From an uncultured Bacteroidales bacterium (GTDB lineage: Bacteria; Bacteroidota; Bacteroidia; Bacteroidales; Tenuifilaceae), in contig CALBBQ010000024.1 of assembly GCA_937926785.1 (NCBI GenBank), positions 31,303 through 95,302 of the forward strand: DNA of 64,000 bases, read 5' to 3'. Both the position numbers and the translations under genes were made by a program. The notes under the pieces were generated by a model, which did not search any database, was not told where the DNA came from, and saw only the letters and a program-made list of their open reading frames with translations. Positions 1 through 9,104 of this stretch are shown one piece after another. How positions within the stretch are numbered: position 1 is the stretch's first letter; each line of letters begins with the position of its first letter.

Positions 1-99
1 ATGTACGCTTGGGAATCGCATTAACCTTGCTTCCTGAGCATGCATGGTTGTTATGCCAAGCATTAGCGACAACCATACCAAAAGAGTTTTTCTTGTCAT
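1..99 (-). CDS. N-terminus of a secreted tricorn/S41-type protease (partial)
   Basis: The reverse strand from 99 reads 33 open codons to the window edge. It opens with a Sec signal peptide (MTRKTLLVWLSLMLG...MHAQ) followed by EARLMRFPSVH. A start of mature chain reading roughly LMRFPS-x-H is typical of Bacteroidota tricorn-like S41 proteases, whose first beta-propeller begins this way. Only the leader and 11 mature residues are present, so the family is an inference from that short motif. The gene is divergent from the GH3 fusion gene, with about 200 bases between the start codons. Confidence 0.55.
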   Translation of the reverse strand, partial: MTRKTLLVWLSLMLGITTMHAQEARLMRFPSVH

Positions 100-300
100 A
101 CCGGTTATTTTAGGTTTTAGTTTATCAGATTTCTTTATTTAGATGGTGTTAGCATCCTAAAGTTTAAGAGCCATAATTCTTGAAGGTTTCAAGTTACAAA
201 AATTCAGCTTTCGTTGATAATTTTTGATGTACTGTTTACAACTATTGGTTAAATGCACTATTTATGCTGTGCCTAACTGTAAGGGAATGTTATTTTTGTA

Positions 301-3300
301 ATGTTTTTAAAAGTTCTAACCACCATGAGGCCGAAATTGCCATATCTTTTTTTTGATTTATTCATCCTTTTACTGGTACAGGTAAATTTATCATTCTCAG
401 ACCCAGCAAAGGGTTTACAAATGCAGGGTGTCGATTCGCTAAAACAAAGGCTGTGGGTCGATTCGGTTATGGCAAAGCTTTCGCTTTCCGAACGTATTGG
501 TCAGCTGTTCATGGTGGCAGCCTACTCAAACCAGAATGGTAAACATGTGAGCGACATCTCACAGCTGATTACCAGGCAAGGCATTGGCGGTTTGATATTC
601 TTTCAGGGAGGGCCGGTAAGGCAAGCATTGCAGACTAACTACTACCAATCGTTGGCAAAGGTTCCGCTCCTTATAGGTATGGATGCAGAGTGGGGGATTG
701 GAATGCGGCTGGATAGCACCATCTCGTTTCCCAGGCAAATGGCCTTTGGTGCTGCTGGCGATACCCTATTGATGTACCAAATGGCAGCTGACCTTGCCCG
801 ACAGCTTAAGCGGTTAGGTGTTCACCTTAACTTTGCTCCCGTTGTCGATGTCAACAGCAATCCGCTTAACCCCGTAATAGGATCAAGGGCTTTTGGCGAG
901 GACAGGGAAACCGTTAGCCGCCTGGGAATAGCATACATGCATGGGTTACAGCAAAACGGGGTTTTGGCATGTGCAAAGCATTATCCGGGGCATGGCGATA
1001 CCAATGAGGATTCACACTTTACCCTTCCCACGGTTTATAATGATTCAGCCCGTATCGATTCCGTTGACCTGTATCCATTCCGCAAACTAATTGATGCCGG
1101 CGTAGCCAGCATAATGGTGGCTCACCTGCGAATCCCAGCACTGGAGTCCGATACGTTGTTGCCATCGAGCTTATCTGCTAAAATCATTAGCCAGAAGCTG
1201 ATTGGAGAGCTGGGATTTAAAGGCTTAATAGTTACCGATGCTCTGAACATGAAAGGCGTATCGGCATATTTCGATCCGGTGGATGCAAATATACGCTCGC
1301 TTTTAGCAGGAAACGATGTTCTTCTTTTCCCCTCCGAAGTAGAAAAAACCATACGAAAAGTGGAGGAACTGGTTAAAAAGGGCCAAGTTCCTGAGGAGAT
1401 TATCAACCTGAAATGCCGGAAGGTGCTTATGGCTAAGTATGCGGTTGGGTTGAATAACTATTCTCCGGTAGAAACAAAGAACTTGCTTGCTGACCTTAAC
1501 CGGGTGGAGTCGATAGTGCTAAAACGAAAAATTCTTGCACAGGCTATTACGGTTATCCAAAACCACAACGACTTGATTCCCCTGAAACGTTTAGATACTC
1601 TAAAAATAGCCTATGTTGAGGTTGGCGCCAACAAGGGCGATGCTTTTCGCGAACAGCTTGAACTTTACACCGCAGTTCACACCTTTAGCATCGATGCTGA
1701 TGCTCCGCAAGAAGAGTTTGATACCTTACTCACCCAGCTAAAACCCTTTAACCTGGTAATTGTTGGATACCATTCTATTGATAGCCGGGCCAACAAGGGT
1801 TATGGTATAACCCAGCAGGCATCAAACTTTTTATTCGACCTGTCCTTCAACAAAAAGGTGATTCTCTCGCTATTTGGTAACCCGTACTCCGTAACCCGTT
1901 TCTCAAACCCATTGGCCTTTCAAACCATTCTGGTATCGTACGAAAACTCAACAGAGAGCCAAAACATTACAGCCCAAATGATTTTTGGCGGTTCAACGTT
2001 TGGGGGAAGGCTAACCGTAAACTCAGGTAGCATTTATGCAAAAAATTCAGGCTACCAAAGTACTCTGAGGATCCGGCTTGGTTATGCACTTCCTGAGGAG
2101 CTGGGCATTAGCTCAGCTTTGCTTTCCGAGGTCGATTCTCTTGCGCGTGAAGCAATTCGGGAGGGTGCAACTCCCGGAATGCAAATTCTTGCAGCTAAGG
2201 ATGGCGTGGTGTTTTACAACAAGGCATTCGGCAAACCAACCTTCATTTCGGATTTCCCGGTTGATATCCGAATGCTATACGACATAGCATCGGTTACTAA
2301 AATAGCGGCTACTTTGCCTGCACTAATGCGTTTATATGACAGGGGAACCATTAGTTTTTCGTCCAGGCTGGAACAATTCATCAACCTGAAAAAGTTCCCC
2401 GATAAGGCAAGGCTTACCATTGGCGATATTCTCAGACACCAATCGGGTTTGCAGGCGTGGATTCCATTTTACCTGAACACCTTATCTTCGCTAAACCCAT
2501 CCGTTCCGTTATGGAGCGATAGCTTTAGTCTGAGCCATCCATATAAAGTAAATGGGAAACGCTTCGCAAGTCGGTTTGCTTACCCAAGCCCGCAATTTTA
2601 TCGAGCCGACTCCAGTTGCATGTTTCCTAACAGGGTAGCAACCTCTATCTATTCAACCCTTTCCATTACCGATTCCGTTTTTCAATGGATAAACCTTTCG
2701 CCCATAACCGAGGCTGGGAAGTATCGCTACAGCGATTTAGGTTTCCTTTACCTGCAAAAGGTAGTTGAAGGTGTTGAGCATAAAAGTTTAAACGAAGTTG
2801 TTGAACCCATGCATAGAAAGATGGGAATGAGCTACACCGGCTACAATCCTCTAAACCGTTTTGAAACCGAACGTATAGCACCCACCGAGCACGATCCTGT
2901 TTTCCGCAAGCAGCTTATTTGGGGACACGTACATGATCCTGCCGCTGCCATGCTTGGCGGAGTTGCCGGCCATGCCGGCCTTTTTGCCAACGCTAACGAC
3001 CTGGCTAAGCTCATGCAGCTCTACCTGAACGATGGTGAATACGGCGGCGAGCGTTATTTTACTCCGGGTACGGTAAATCAGTTTGCTAACCCAAAAACCG
3101 GTAATGGGAATCGTCGTGCTTATGGTTTCGATAAACCCAATCCCGGTGGTTCCTCCCCGGCTGGTTCTCTGGCTTCGCCAGAAAGTTTTGGCCACACCGG
3201 TTTTACCGGAACCCTGGTCTGGGCCGATCCCCGGAACGGACTTGTTTTCATTTTCCTCTCAAACCGTGTACACCCCGACTCCGAAAACAACAAGCTGGCC

Positions 3301-3378
3301 AACCTAAACTACCGAACTCGCATACACGATATTTTTTACCGTGCTATTGAGCGTACTGAAAAAAAAGATAGTAAATGA
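301..3378 (+). CDS. GH3 beta-N-acetylglucosaminidase fused to a class C beta-lactamase-like serine hydrolase
   Basis: Two enzymes in one 1025-residue exported chain. Residues about 60-400 are a NagZ-type GH3 barrel with KHYPGHGDTNEDSH near 226-239, which holds the Asp/His acid-base pair of NagZ, and VTDALNM near 311-317, which holds the nucleophile Asp313. Residues about 400-600 look like the GH3 C-terminal domain. Residues about 610-1020 are a serine beta-lactamase/esterase fold with SVTK at 664-667, YSD at 810-812 in place of YxN, and HTG at 965-967 in place of KTG. A hydrophobic segment at residues 17-34 is a late signal peptide; the Met at residue 9 is an alternative start. The likely role is trimming peptidoglycan or GlcNAc glycans outside the cytoplasm. 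The substrate of the hydrolase half cannot be told from sequence. Confidence 0.9.
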   Translation: MFLKVLTTMRPKLPYLFFDLFILLLVQVNLSFSDPAKGLQMQGVDSLKQRLWVDSVMAKLSLSERIGQLFMVAAYSNQNGKHVSDISQLITRQGIGGLIFFQGGPVRQALQTNYYQSLAKVPLLIGMDAEWGIGMRLDSTISFPRQMAFGAAGDTLLMYQMAADLARQLKRLGVHLNFAPVVDVNSNPLNPVIGSRAFGEDRETVSRLGIAYMHGLQQNGVLACAKHYPGHGDTNEDSHFTLPTVYNDSARIDSVDLYPFRKLIDAGVASIMVAHLRIPALESDTLLPSSLSAKIISQKLIGELGFKGLIVTDALNMKGVSAYFDPVDANIRSLLAGNDVLLFPSEVEKTIRKVEELVKKGQVPEEIINLKCRKVLMAKYAVGLNNYSPVETKNLLADLNRVESIVLKRKILAQAITVIQNHNDLIPLKRLDTLKIAYVEVGANKGDAFREQLELYTAVHTFSIDADAPQEEFDTLLTQLKPFNLVIVGYHSIDSRANKGYGITQQASNFLFDLSFNKKVILSLFGNPYSVTRFSNPLAFQTILVSYENSTESQNITAQMIFGGSTFGGRLTVNSGSIYAKNSGYQSTLRIRLGYALPEELGISSALLSEVDSLAREAIREGATPGMQILAAKDGVVFYNKAFGKPTFISDFPVDIRMLYDIASVTKIAATLPALMRLYDRGTISFSSRLEQFINLKKFPDKARLTIGDILRHQSGLQAWIPFYLNTLSSLNPSVPLWSDSFSLSHPYKVNGKRFASRFAYPSPQFYRADSSCMFPNRVATSIYSTLSITDSVFQWINLSPITEAGKYRYSDLGFLYLQKVVEGVEHKSLNEVVEPMHRKMGMSYTGYNPLNRFETERIAPTEHDPVFRKQLIWGHVHDPAAAMLGGVAGHAGLFANANDLAKLMQLYLNDGEYGGERYFTPGTVNQFANPKTGNGNRRAYGFDKPNPGGSSPAGSLASPESFGHTGFTGTLVWADPRNGLVFIFLSNRVHPDSENNKLANLNYRTRIHDIFYRAIERTEKKDSK

Positions 3379-4092
3379 GTATATACACACCAAAAGAATT
3401 CCTCATGTTGTAGAATTTCTTCCACACCATAAAACATTTTATGCCCTATTAAAAAAATAAAAAGAACATAAAGTGTTGGTTATCATTTATATAAATAGGT
3501 TCATTTGAGTTTCCTAACCGTTATTTAGGGTTTGGCACGATTTTGTTAGTATGTAGAATGTCCCAAACACCATAAATTGATAAATTGCTGTTGCCACCAG
3601 CAGCCAGGTTGTCCGGAGTCCTCACACATACTGTCGGCCATGCATCGAATCCACCAATAGTCCCAGATCAAAAGACAGTAAAATCCGGACAACTTTTTTT
3701 TATTCTACAGAATTTTCATTTTGAATACTACTTCCAGGGTGTCTTTTGGTCCCTGTTCGGAATGAAGCACTAACCTCTAATACCCAATGCCATTAGTATC
3801 AACTACATAAACGTTAATCCACTGGTTAGGATGTTCAGCAAATCATTAATTTTATGTTGCTTTACTTTATATATATTGCTGGTGTTACAATACAAAAGAA
3901 AGACTTTTATGATAAATGTTTCTAAGATATTACGTTGACGATAAAAAATACTTAAACATTTTTCATGAAAAACTTGACTGATATATTTTTTTTTTTTTGC
4001 ATCACTATACTATATAGTTAGCTAACAGATAGATAGTAGGTGTAACCGAAAAACCTAACAAAAGAGTAGGAAAATTTAAAAAATCTTAAGCC
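3379..4092. other. 714-bp gene-free region
   Basis: No convincing gene is present; a 62-codon frame at 3585-3773 has no family features. The region holds an imperfect direct repeat of about 27 bases containing GTAGAAT and ACACCATAAA (about 3408-3435 and 3549-3577), a nested set of inverted repeats listed separately, and a T15-like run near 3985-4000. The last 100 bases before 4093 are very AT-rich and probably carry the promoter of the following small gene. I could not assign a clear -33/-7 pair. Confidence 0.6.
3553..3708. ncRNA. Candidate structured RNA in the 3.4-4.1 kb gap
   Basis: Three inverted repeats nest inside each other. GTAGAAT (3553-3559) pairs with ATTCTAC (3702-3708), GTTGTCCGGA (3608-3617) with TCCGGACAAC (3684-3693), and TACTGTC (3629-3635) with GACAGTA (3674-3680). 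All are perfect, and the middle one is followed at once by a run of T on the plus strand. That fits a folded RNA ending in a terminator-like stem, read rightward. No Rfam family is recognised. The stretch could also be a decayed mobile element. Confidence 0.4.
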
Positions 4093-4434
4093 ATGAGAAA
4101 GTATTTAGCATTGTTTTTGCTATCATTAATTTCATTAGGGTCCTTTGCAGAGAGTAAGTCCTCAACCCCCAAAGCCGAGGGTAGCTCTGTAAGTTTTGCC
4201 CCAATTGCATTTACTAACACTGAAGACCAGGCCTATGAACCGGCAATGCAAACAAACACAGCCAATAAAGAAATGTGTTATGCATCATTCGTATTTGAAA
4301 CCGATTGCCCCGACGGAGTAGTTTACCATTTTGACATTTTTGTTTATGGAACCTGTTACACCGGCTTTTATTGGGATGCAATGTGGGCAGCTTATGATTT
4401 GGTTTTACAGATTGAATCCGAAATAAGTTGTTAA
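4093..4434 (+). CDS. Small secreted protein with four cysteines
   Basis: The 113-residue product starts with a clear Sec signal (MRKYLALFLLSLISLGSFA). A low-complexity Ser/Thr/Asn-rich linker follows, then an aromatic-rich C-terminal half with four Cys (EMCYAS, TDCPDG, GTCYTG and a final ISC). The even Cys number suggests two disulfides in the periplasm or outside the cell. I do not recognise the family. It lies 50 bases upstream of a GLPGLI gene and an outer-membrane barrel gene, with a terminator in between, so most transcripts may stop after it and give it higher dosage than its neighbours. Confidence 0.7.
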   Translation: MRKYLALFLLSLISLGSFAESKSSTPKAEGSSVSFAPIAFTNTEDQAYEPAMQTNTANKEMCYASFVFETDCPDGVVYHFDIFVYGTCYTGFYWDAMWAAYDLVLQIESEISC

Positions 4435-4440
4435 ACCCGC

Positions 4441-4469
4441 AAAGGAAGCCAGGTACCCTGGCTTCCTTT
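4441..4469 (+). terminator. Strong hairpin between the small secreted protein and the GLPGLI gene
   Basis: A perfect 13-bp stem (AAAGGAAGCCAGG with its complement) closes a 3-base loop seven bases after the stop codon. The following T tract is short, so read-through into the GLPGLI gene is possible. Confidence 0.7.
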
Positions 4470-4484
4470 CAAACGCTTTAATTT

Positions 4485-5378
4485 ATGAGAAGGTATTTAG
4501 TATCATTTAGTTTTCTTGTGGCGATTTGCCTGAACACCAACGCTCAAAACATCAATGGCAAAGTTGTGTATGACTGCCTTTGGACTGTTTCGTATCCTCT
4601 TAAAGCCGAGGGCACACTCTGCTTTACCCCCAGCAGTTCGTACTTCGTAGCAAGCAGCCCATTTGCAGGGTTAGCAGAGAATGCTTCAGAAGAGCCTAAT
4701 GGGAACGTAGTTCAGGATATGGGCAATGGTAGCAAGATAATTCAAGGGCAACGGGGTGAATTATTAGTTAAAAGGAATAAACACCGCTCGCCAGAGGTGT
4801 ATTGCAAAACCATAAACGACCCCTTTAACATACTTACAACCCTTACCAGTCAGAAGCTTTACCAAAGGTTAAAGGATGAGCGGTTTAAGCCCGAGGAAAG
4901 AGGGTCGGCTGAGTTCTACCTTGAAGAGCAAACCGGTAGCATTCAGTGGCAGCTTCATAATGAGTATTACGAGGTTGGTAAGTTTCGTTGCCAAAAGGCA
5001 ACCTGTCGGTTTAGGGGTAGAGAGTATACCGCCTGGTTCAGCACCGAGATACCTGTTAGCTATGGACCATGGAAACTCAACGGCTTGCCGGGTTTAATAC
5101 TTGAGGCTTACGATTCAAAGCAGGAAGTTTTGTTTACTGCAAAAGATGTGAAAATTAGCAATAAAACAGAATGCGACGTACCGGAACTAAGTGGTATGCT
5201 ACCTGTTTACCCGCTAAAGGAATATGTTTACTTTATCACTCACCGGAATGCCATGCAATTGAAACAGCAAAAAGAGAATCAACAGCGTATATCAGCTCGC
5301 ATGCCCGAGGACTCCCGCATGGAGGTTTCCAATGCGAGATTCTCCTTTAGGGGTTTACAGCTGGAATACGAATTTTAG
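4485..5378 (+). CDS. GLPGLI family secreted protein
   Basis: A 297-residue protein with a Sec signal (MRRYLVSFSFLVAICLNTNAQ). The family motif GLPGLI sits at residues 200-205 in the usual setting, preceded by a Trp-Phe-Ser/Thr-x-x-Ile-Pro segment and a GPW motif. This family is confined largely to Bacteroidota, has no established biochemical role, and often sits beside an outer-membrane barrel gene, as it does here with an 11-base gap. The C-terminal tail is basic and Gln/Met-rich (residues 265-285). Co-transcription with the barrel gene is likely. Confidence 0.9.
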   Translation: MRRYLVSFSFLVAICLNTNAQNINGKVVYDCLWTVSYPLKAEGTLCFTPSSSYFVASSPFAGLAENASEEPNGNVVQDMGNGSKIIQGQRGELLVKRNKHRSPEVYCKTINDPFNILTTLTSQKLYQRLKDERFKPEERGSAEFYLEEQTGSIQWQLHNEYYEVGKFRCQKATCRFRGREYTAWFSTEIPVSYGPWKLNGLPGLILEAYDSKQEVLFTAKDVKISNKTECDVPELSGMLPVYPLKEYVYFITHRNAMQLKQQKENQQRISARMPEDSRMEVSNARFSFRGLQLEYEF

Positions 5379-5389
5379 GTCTTCTTACC

Positions 5390-8068
5390 ATGTGGTTGTT
5401 TAAGCGTCTTCTACCATTACTTTTTACAACAGGATTCTGTGCTAACGTGGTAAGTCAGGTAAGAGTTTGTGGGACAGTTACCGATTCCGTTCAAAGACCT
5501 GTAATACATTCCCAGGTTATTCTCTTCAGTGTAACCAGTGGCCAAATACTGACATACTCATTTACCGATAGTAACGGCCACTATTGCCTGCAAACCCATA
5601 ATCCAGACAAGTATAAAATTGAATTCCATGGTTTAGGCTATGTAACCGAAACAAGATTTCTGGAGATACCGAAGAATCCTGCTCCTGACTCGGTAATAAA
5701 AATTGATGTAAGACTTAAATCAAAAGTATATGAAATTGATGAGGTGATAAAACAAGGCGAAAGGCCCATTTCCATAAAAAAGGACACTATAACCTACAAT
5801 GTGCTTGCATTTTCCAATGGGACAGAAAAAGTAGTTGAAGATATTCTTAAAAAATTACCCGGAATAAATGTTGATGATGATGGTAAAATTAACTTCAAAG
5901 GGAAAGAGGTTGAAAAGGTAATGATAGAAGGCGACGATTTTTTTGGGAAGGGCTACAGAGTGCTAACTCAAAATGTCCACGCCAATGCCATTGAAAAGGT
6001 TGAGGCCATAAGCAACTACTCCGACAACCCCTTGCTAAAACAAATAGCAAATAGCGAAAAGGTTGCCCTGAACCTGAAGCTTAACAAAAATGCTCATTCA
6101 AAAATTTATGGCAATGCCGATTTAGGCTATAATACCATCAACAACCACTATGTAAATACAAACCTTATGAATTTTAGTTCTACTGTCAGAAGTTTATTTA
6201 TAGGTAATTCCAACAGTATAGGTTTTAAGCCTATTGGCGACCCCTTTGGCTTAATGCAATCCTTGTCAGAATCGGAAAAACTGAGCGAATACGATATTGA
6301 CCTACCAAAATTTATACTAGATATTCAGGAGCAGAAACCCCAATTCAAAAGGCAAAAAGTAAGCACAGAGGAAAATCACATGGGTTCACTTAATGAGGCC
6401 ATAACCATATCAACAAAATCAAAGCTAACTATAACCTCGGCATTTAACCAGATTCACGAGAATTTCAACAGAAATACGAGCCAAAATTACAGCTACGATA
6501 CCATTATGTTCACAAACATAGATAATTATAAGTTGGATAAGAGCGATAGGAGGATCTATGTTAAAGCGAAACTCGAAAACTTTTCCAATCAAAATACATT
6601 TATTCAATTAAATACCAACTTTTCGGGAGTGTACGGCATTAAAAATGCCAATACTAACTTTAATGGCAATGAAATACAGGAAAAAATACCTGACAGGTCT
6701 GCTCTTTTTAACGGAAATTTCGCTTTCACGAAAAAAATTGGTAATAGGAGTGTTGTCCAGGTAATTGGATACGGATATACCGGTACATTTAAAGAATTTT
6801 TTAGTGTTAGTCCTATACCTAAATCTATCCAGTTTCCCGACTGGAAGAACTATCTCAGAGGGTACCAGTATTTTTCAAGAACTGCAAATATGGCAATGGG
6901 CCTGATTACCTATAAATACCGCTTATCCGATTTCGTACTATTTGAAACGGAAACAGGTGCCAATGCTGTTACCGAGAAGTTGAACGCCACATTCAAACTC
7001 ACCGATTCCAGTAATATAGTTCACGGTGAAAACGCCCTATCGGGGAATACTAACTATAAATTGGGCAGATCATTCCTAAAGATTGACCTTACCTTGGGTT
7101 CTGATAGCATAAAGCTAAAGTTTGGCATTACCGGAAATTTAATGAATTATAGGGAACCCTATAGAGGAATATGGAGCAGCAAAGCTGTAATTCAGCCAAC
7201 AGCACGCTTCTCGTGGGGTATCAACAAAATAAATAAAGTTTCACTTTCGTATAATTCTACTAATTCAGCAATCCCATTCTATCACACCATAAATCACTAC
7301 TACCTTTCAAGCCATAACAGTATTACTAAAGGGCTTGGCCAATTCGATTATATTGGTAAACAAACATTTACCCTTAATTATTCTCTTGGGAACTGGAGCA
7401 CACGTTTATTTTTTAACAGCATGTTACTATATTACTTCCAACCTAAAAGTATTGCTCAAAATATGTTGATAGATCAGTTTTTGATTTGTAAATCCGATAC
7501 GCTTGGTGAAGATAATCGTTACATTATGGTTAACTCAGAAATCAACTACTTTGTAAAAGCATTAAGAACAAATATAAAACTAACGCATAATAGCTCTTAC
7601 CAAAGTTACACATCATTTTTTAATGGAAAAGCTAATAGAACAAAATCAAACTCAATGCGAAATGGCATTGAGTTACGTTCAGCTTTTCAGTCGTTTTTTA
7701 ACTTTCACCTGGGGTATTCATACAGTCAATCTTATATTTTCGGGAAAAACAATAAAAACATAAACTACCAGCGGGTATTCTTTAATATGTATATTAAAGC
7801 AAATCAAAGAGTCAATGCCGAAATTTTATCGGAATTATATGGGAATTATAATAGCAAGTTGAGTTTAAATGGTAAAAGTTACCTTTTTGTAGATGCGACG
7901 CTTACCTATAAGTTCAAGGAATCAGGCTGGTCAATATCCCTGACGGGGTATAACCTTTTTAACCGGAAAATCTATTATATGCCACAAATTGCTGAGTATG
8001 AAAAGATGATTACTTTCTACAACCTAATTCCCCGATACCTATTGGGAACGGTATCGTTTAAATTCTAG
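5390..8068 (+). CDS. Outer-membrane beta-barrel protein with N-terminal carboxypeptidase-like regulatory domain
   Basis: The 892 residues follow the TonB-receptor-like plan of Bacteroidota. There is a signal peptide (to about residue 22), a CarboxypepD_reg-like beta-sandwich (about 25-115), a plug-like domain (about 120-220, with EKVVEDILKKLPGINV and a KVMIEGDDFFGKGY segment), then a long barrel of alternating aromatic strands ending in ...GTVSFKF, with the terminal Phe expected for BAM recognition. No TonB box is obvious, so energised transport is unproven. It lies just after the GLPGLI gene, and the pair probably acts on one substrate or in one export step. Confidence 0.88.
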   Translation: MWLFKRLLPLLFTTGFCANVVSQVRVCGTVTDSVQRPVIHSQVILFSVTSGQILTYSFTDSNGHYCLQTHNPDKYKIEFHGLGYVTETRFLEIPKNPAPDSVIKIDVRLKSKVYEIDEVIKQGERPISIKKDTITYNVLAFSNGTEKVVEDILKKLPGINVDDDGKINFKGKEVEKVMIEGDDFFGKGYRVLTQNVHANAIEKVEAISNYSDNPLLKQIANSEKVALNLKLNKNAHSKIYGNADLGYNTINNHYVNTNLMNFSSTVRSLFIGNSNSIGFKPIGDPFGLMQSLSESEKLSEYDIDLPKFILDIQEQKPQFKRQKVSTEENHMGSLNEAITISTKSKLTITSAFNQIHENFNRNTSQNYSYDTIMFTNIDNYKLDKSDRRIYVKAKLENFSNQNTFIQLNTNFSGVYGIKNANTNFNGNEIQEKIPDRSALFNGNFAFTKKIGNRSVVQVIGYGYTGTFKEFFSVSPIPKSIQFPDWKNYLRGYQYFSRTANMAMGLITYKYRLSDFVLFETETGANAVTEKLNATFKLTDSSNIVHGENALSGNTNYKLGRSFLKIDLTLGSDSIKLKFGITGNLMNYREPYRGIWSSKAVIQPTARFSWGINKINKVSLSYNSTNSAIPFYHTINHYYLSSHNSITKGLGQFDYIGKQTFTLNYSLGNWSTRLFFNSMLLYYFQPKSIAQNMLIDQFLICKSDTLGEDNRYIMVNSEINYFVKALRTNIKLTHNSSYQSYTSFFNGKANRTKSNSMRNGIELRSAFQSFFNFHLGYSYSQSYIFGKNNKNINYQRVFFNMYIKANQRVNAEILSELYGNYNSKLSLNGKSYLFVDATLTYKFKESGWSISLTGYNLFNRKIYYMPQIAEYEKMITFYNLIPRYLLGTVSFKF

Positions 8069-8089
8069 GGGATAATAAAGCCTATAACC

Positions 8090-8824
8090 CTATTGAAGTT
8101 TCCTCAAACGGACTTCAACGCCACCAATCCCAATCAAGCTGTCGGAAAGTTCGTTCAAGTTGGTATTACCCGTGTGGTAAGGGTAAATGAATTTGGGTTT
8201 CACCATAAGCGCTGCCAGCTTAAACATCTCAGCGTTCATGGTGTAGGGAAGATTGGCTGGCATGAACGCTATGTCAATTTGCCCTAAGTTTTGCATTTCG
8301 GGAATGTTTTCGGTGTCACCAGCCACATAAACCCTGAGGTTTTCAAACTCGATTACATAGCCGTTTCCTTCACCCTTTGGGTGGAAAGGCTCACCGTTAG
8401 GCCGTTTATTTTTGATATTGTATGCAGGTACTGCTATAAATCGGAAATGGGGTGTAAGAATGGTATCGCCATTTGCTACCACCTTACCATCGGCCTTAAA
8501 CTTGCTTTGCTCAGCGCAAAGCTTGGTCCAGTATAGCTTTGTGGATGGGGTGAATACTTTTGATAGAGCTATTGAATCCAAATGGTCGCGGTGGTGGTGG
8601 GTAAGTATGATATAATCGGCTTTTGGGAGCGTATCGTAGTTTGCCAGGTTTGACCATGGGTCGATGTGAATAGTTCTACCATTGAACTGGAACATCAGCG
8701 TTCCGTGGCCGATGAAGGTAATCCTGAGATTTTTGCCGGTTGTAGTGACGAAGTCGTCGTATTTTTGGGCGTTCAATCCGCCAATGGTTAGGGTTAAGGC
8801 TAACGATAGGATAAGCTTTTTCAT
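8090..8824 (-). CDS. Secreted MBL-fold metal-dependent hydrolase (UlaG-like)
   Basis: I start the gene at the ATG at 8824 because MKKLILSLALTLTIGGLNAQ is a good signal peptide. A longer frame to 8938 would run into a tRNA gene. The 244-residue product has the metallo-beta-lactamase motif THHHRDHLDS (H-x-H-x-D-H), a GTLMFQFNGRTIHIDPW strand typical of the UlaG/L-ascorbate lactonase-like branch, VYVAGDTENIPEM with the bridging Asp, and a late YPYH. The fold and metal site are secure. The substrate is not known for these periplasmic members. It converges on the barrel gene with a 21-base gap. Confidence 0.9.
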   Translation of the reverse strand: MKKLILSLALTLTIGGLNAQKYDDFVTTTGKNLRITFIGHGTLMFQFNGRTIHIDPWSNLANYDTLPKADYIILTHHHRDHLDSIALSKVFTPSTKLYWTKLCAEQSKFKADGKVVANGDTILTPHFRFIAVPAYNIKNKRPNGEPFHPKGEGNGYVIEFENLRVYVAGDTENIPEMQNLGQIDIAFMPANLPYTMNAEMFKLAALMVKPKFIYPYHTGNTNLNELSDSLIGIGGVEVRLRKLQ

Positions 8825-8883
8825 AGCCGTTGGGCTTTGGTAATTCCCCAAAAATAAAAAAACCTTGTGAAGTTCACAAGGTT

Positions 8884-8970
8884 TGGTGCCCAGGACAAGA
8901 CTCGAACTTGCACGCTTTTGACGGCGCCAGCCCCTCAAGCTGGTGTGTCTACCAATTCCACCACCTGGGC
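8884..8970 (-). tRNA. tRNA-Leu (anticodon GAG)
   Basis: The reverse strand folds into a class II tRNA. The acceptor stem is GCCCAGG/CCTGGGC, the anticodon stem CCAGC/GCTGG has loop TTGAGGG, there is a long variable arm, the T-loop is TTCGAGT, and CCA is encoded at the 3' end. It reads CUC codons. A -33/-7 promoter lies just upstream. Confidence 0.95.
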
Positions 8971-8983
8971 TTATTTAGTAGTA

Positions 8984-9013
8984 CAAAGTTAGTAAAAAAA
9001 CCTTTTTGCCAAA
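8984..9013 (-). promoter_or_regulatory. Bacteroidota promoter for tRNA-Leu(GAG)
   Basis: On the reverse strand TTTG (9013-9010) and TAACTTTG (8991-8984) are 18 bases apart, matching the -33/-7 consensus. The predicted start is about seven bases before the tRNA. The site fits tightly between the two tRNA-Leu genes. Confidence 0.7.
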
Positions 9014-9020
9014 CTTTTTG

Positions 9021-9104
9021 TGCCCAGAACAGGACTCGAACCTGCACATCATTGCTGACACTAGTCCCTGAAACTAGCGCGTCTACCAATTCCGCCATCT
9101 GGGC
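9021..9104 (-). tRNA. tRNA-Leu (anticodon CAG)
   Basis: Class II tRNA on the reverse strand, with acceptor GCCCAGA/TCTGGGC, anticodon stem CTAGT/ACTAG around TTCAGGG, and T-loop TTCGAGT. It reads CUG codons. Unlike the neighbouring tRNA-Leu, CCA is not encoded. Its first 13 bases are repeated twice more upstream in a tandem repeat. Confidence 0.95.

Noticed and set aside
3585..3773. 62-codon small gene in the 714-bp gap
   Set aside because: The frame spans the inverted repeats, has no recognisable features, and fits better as part of a structured RNA region.
8825..8938. Longer N-terminus of the MBL-fold hydrolase
   Set aside because: It would overlap tRNA-Leu(GAG) and place a charged segment before a complete signal peptide that starts at 8824.
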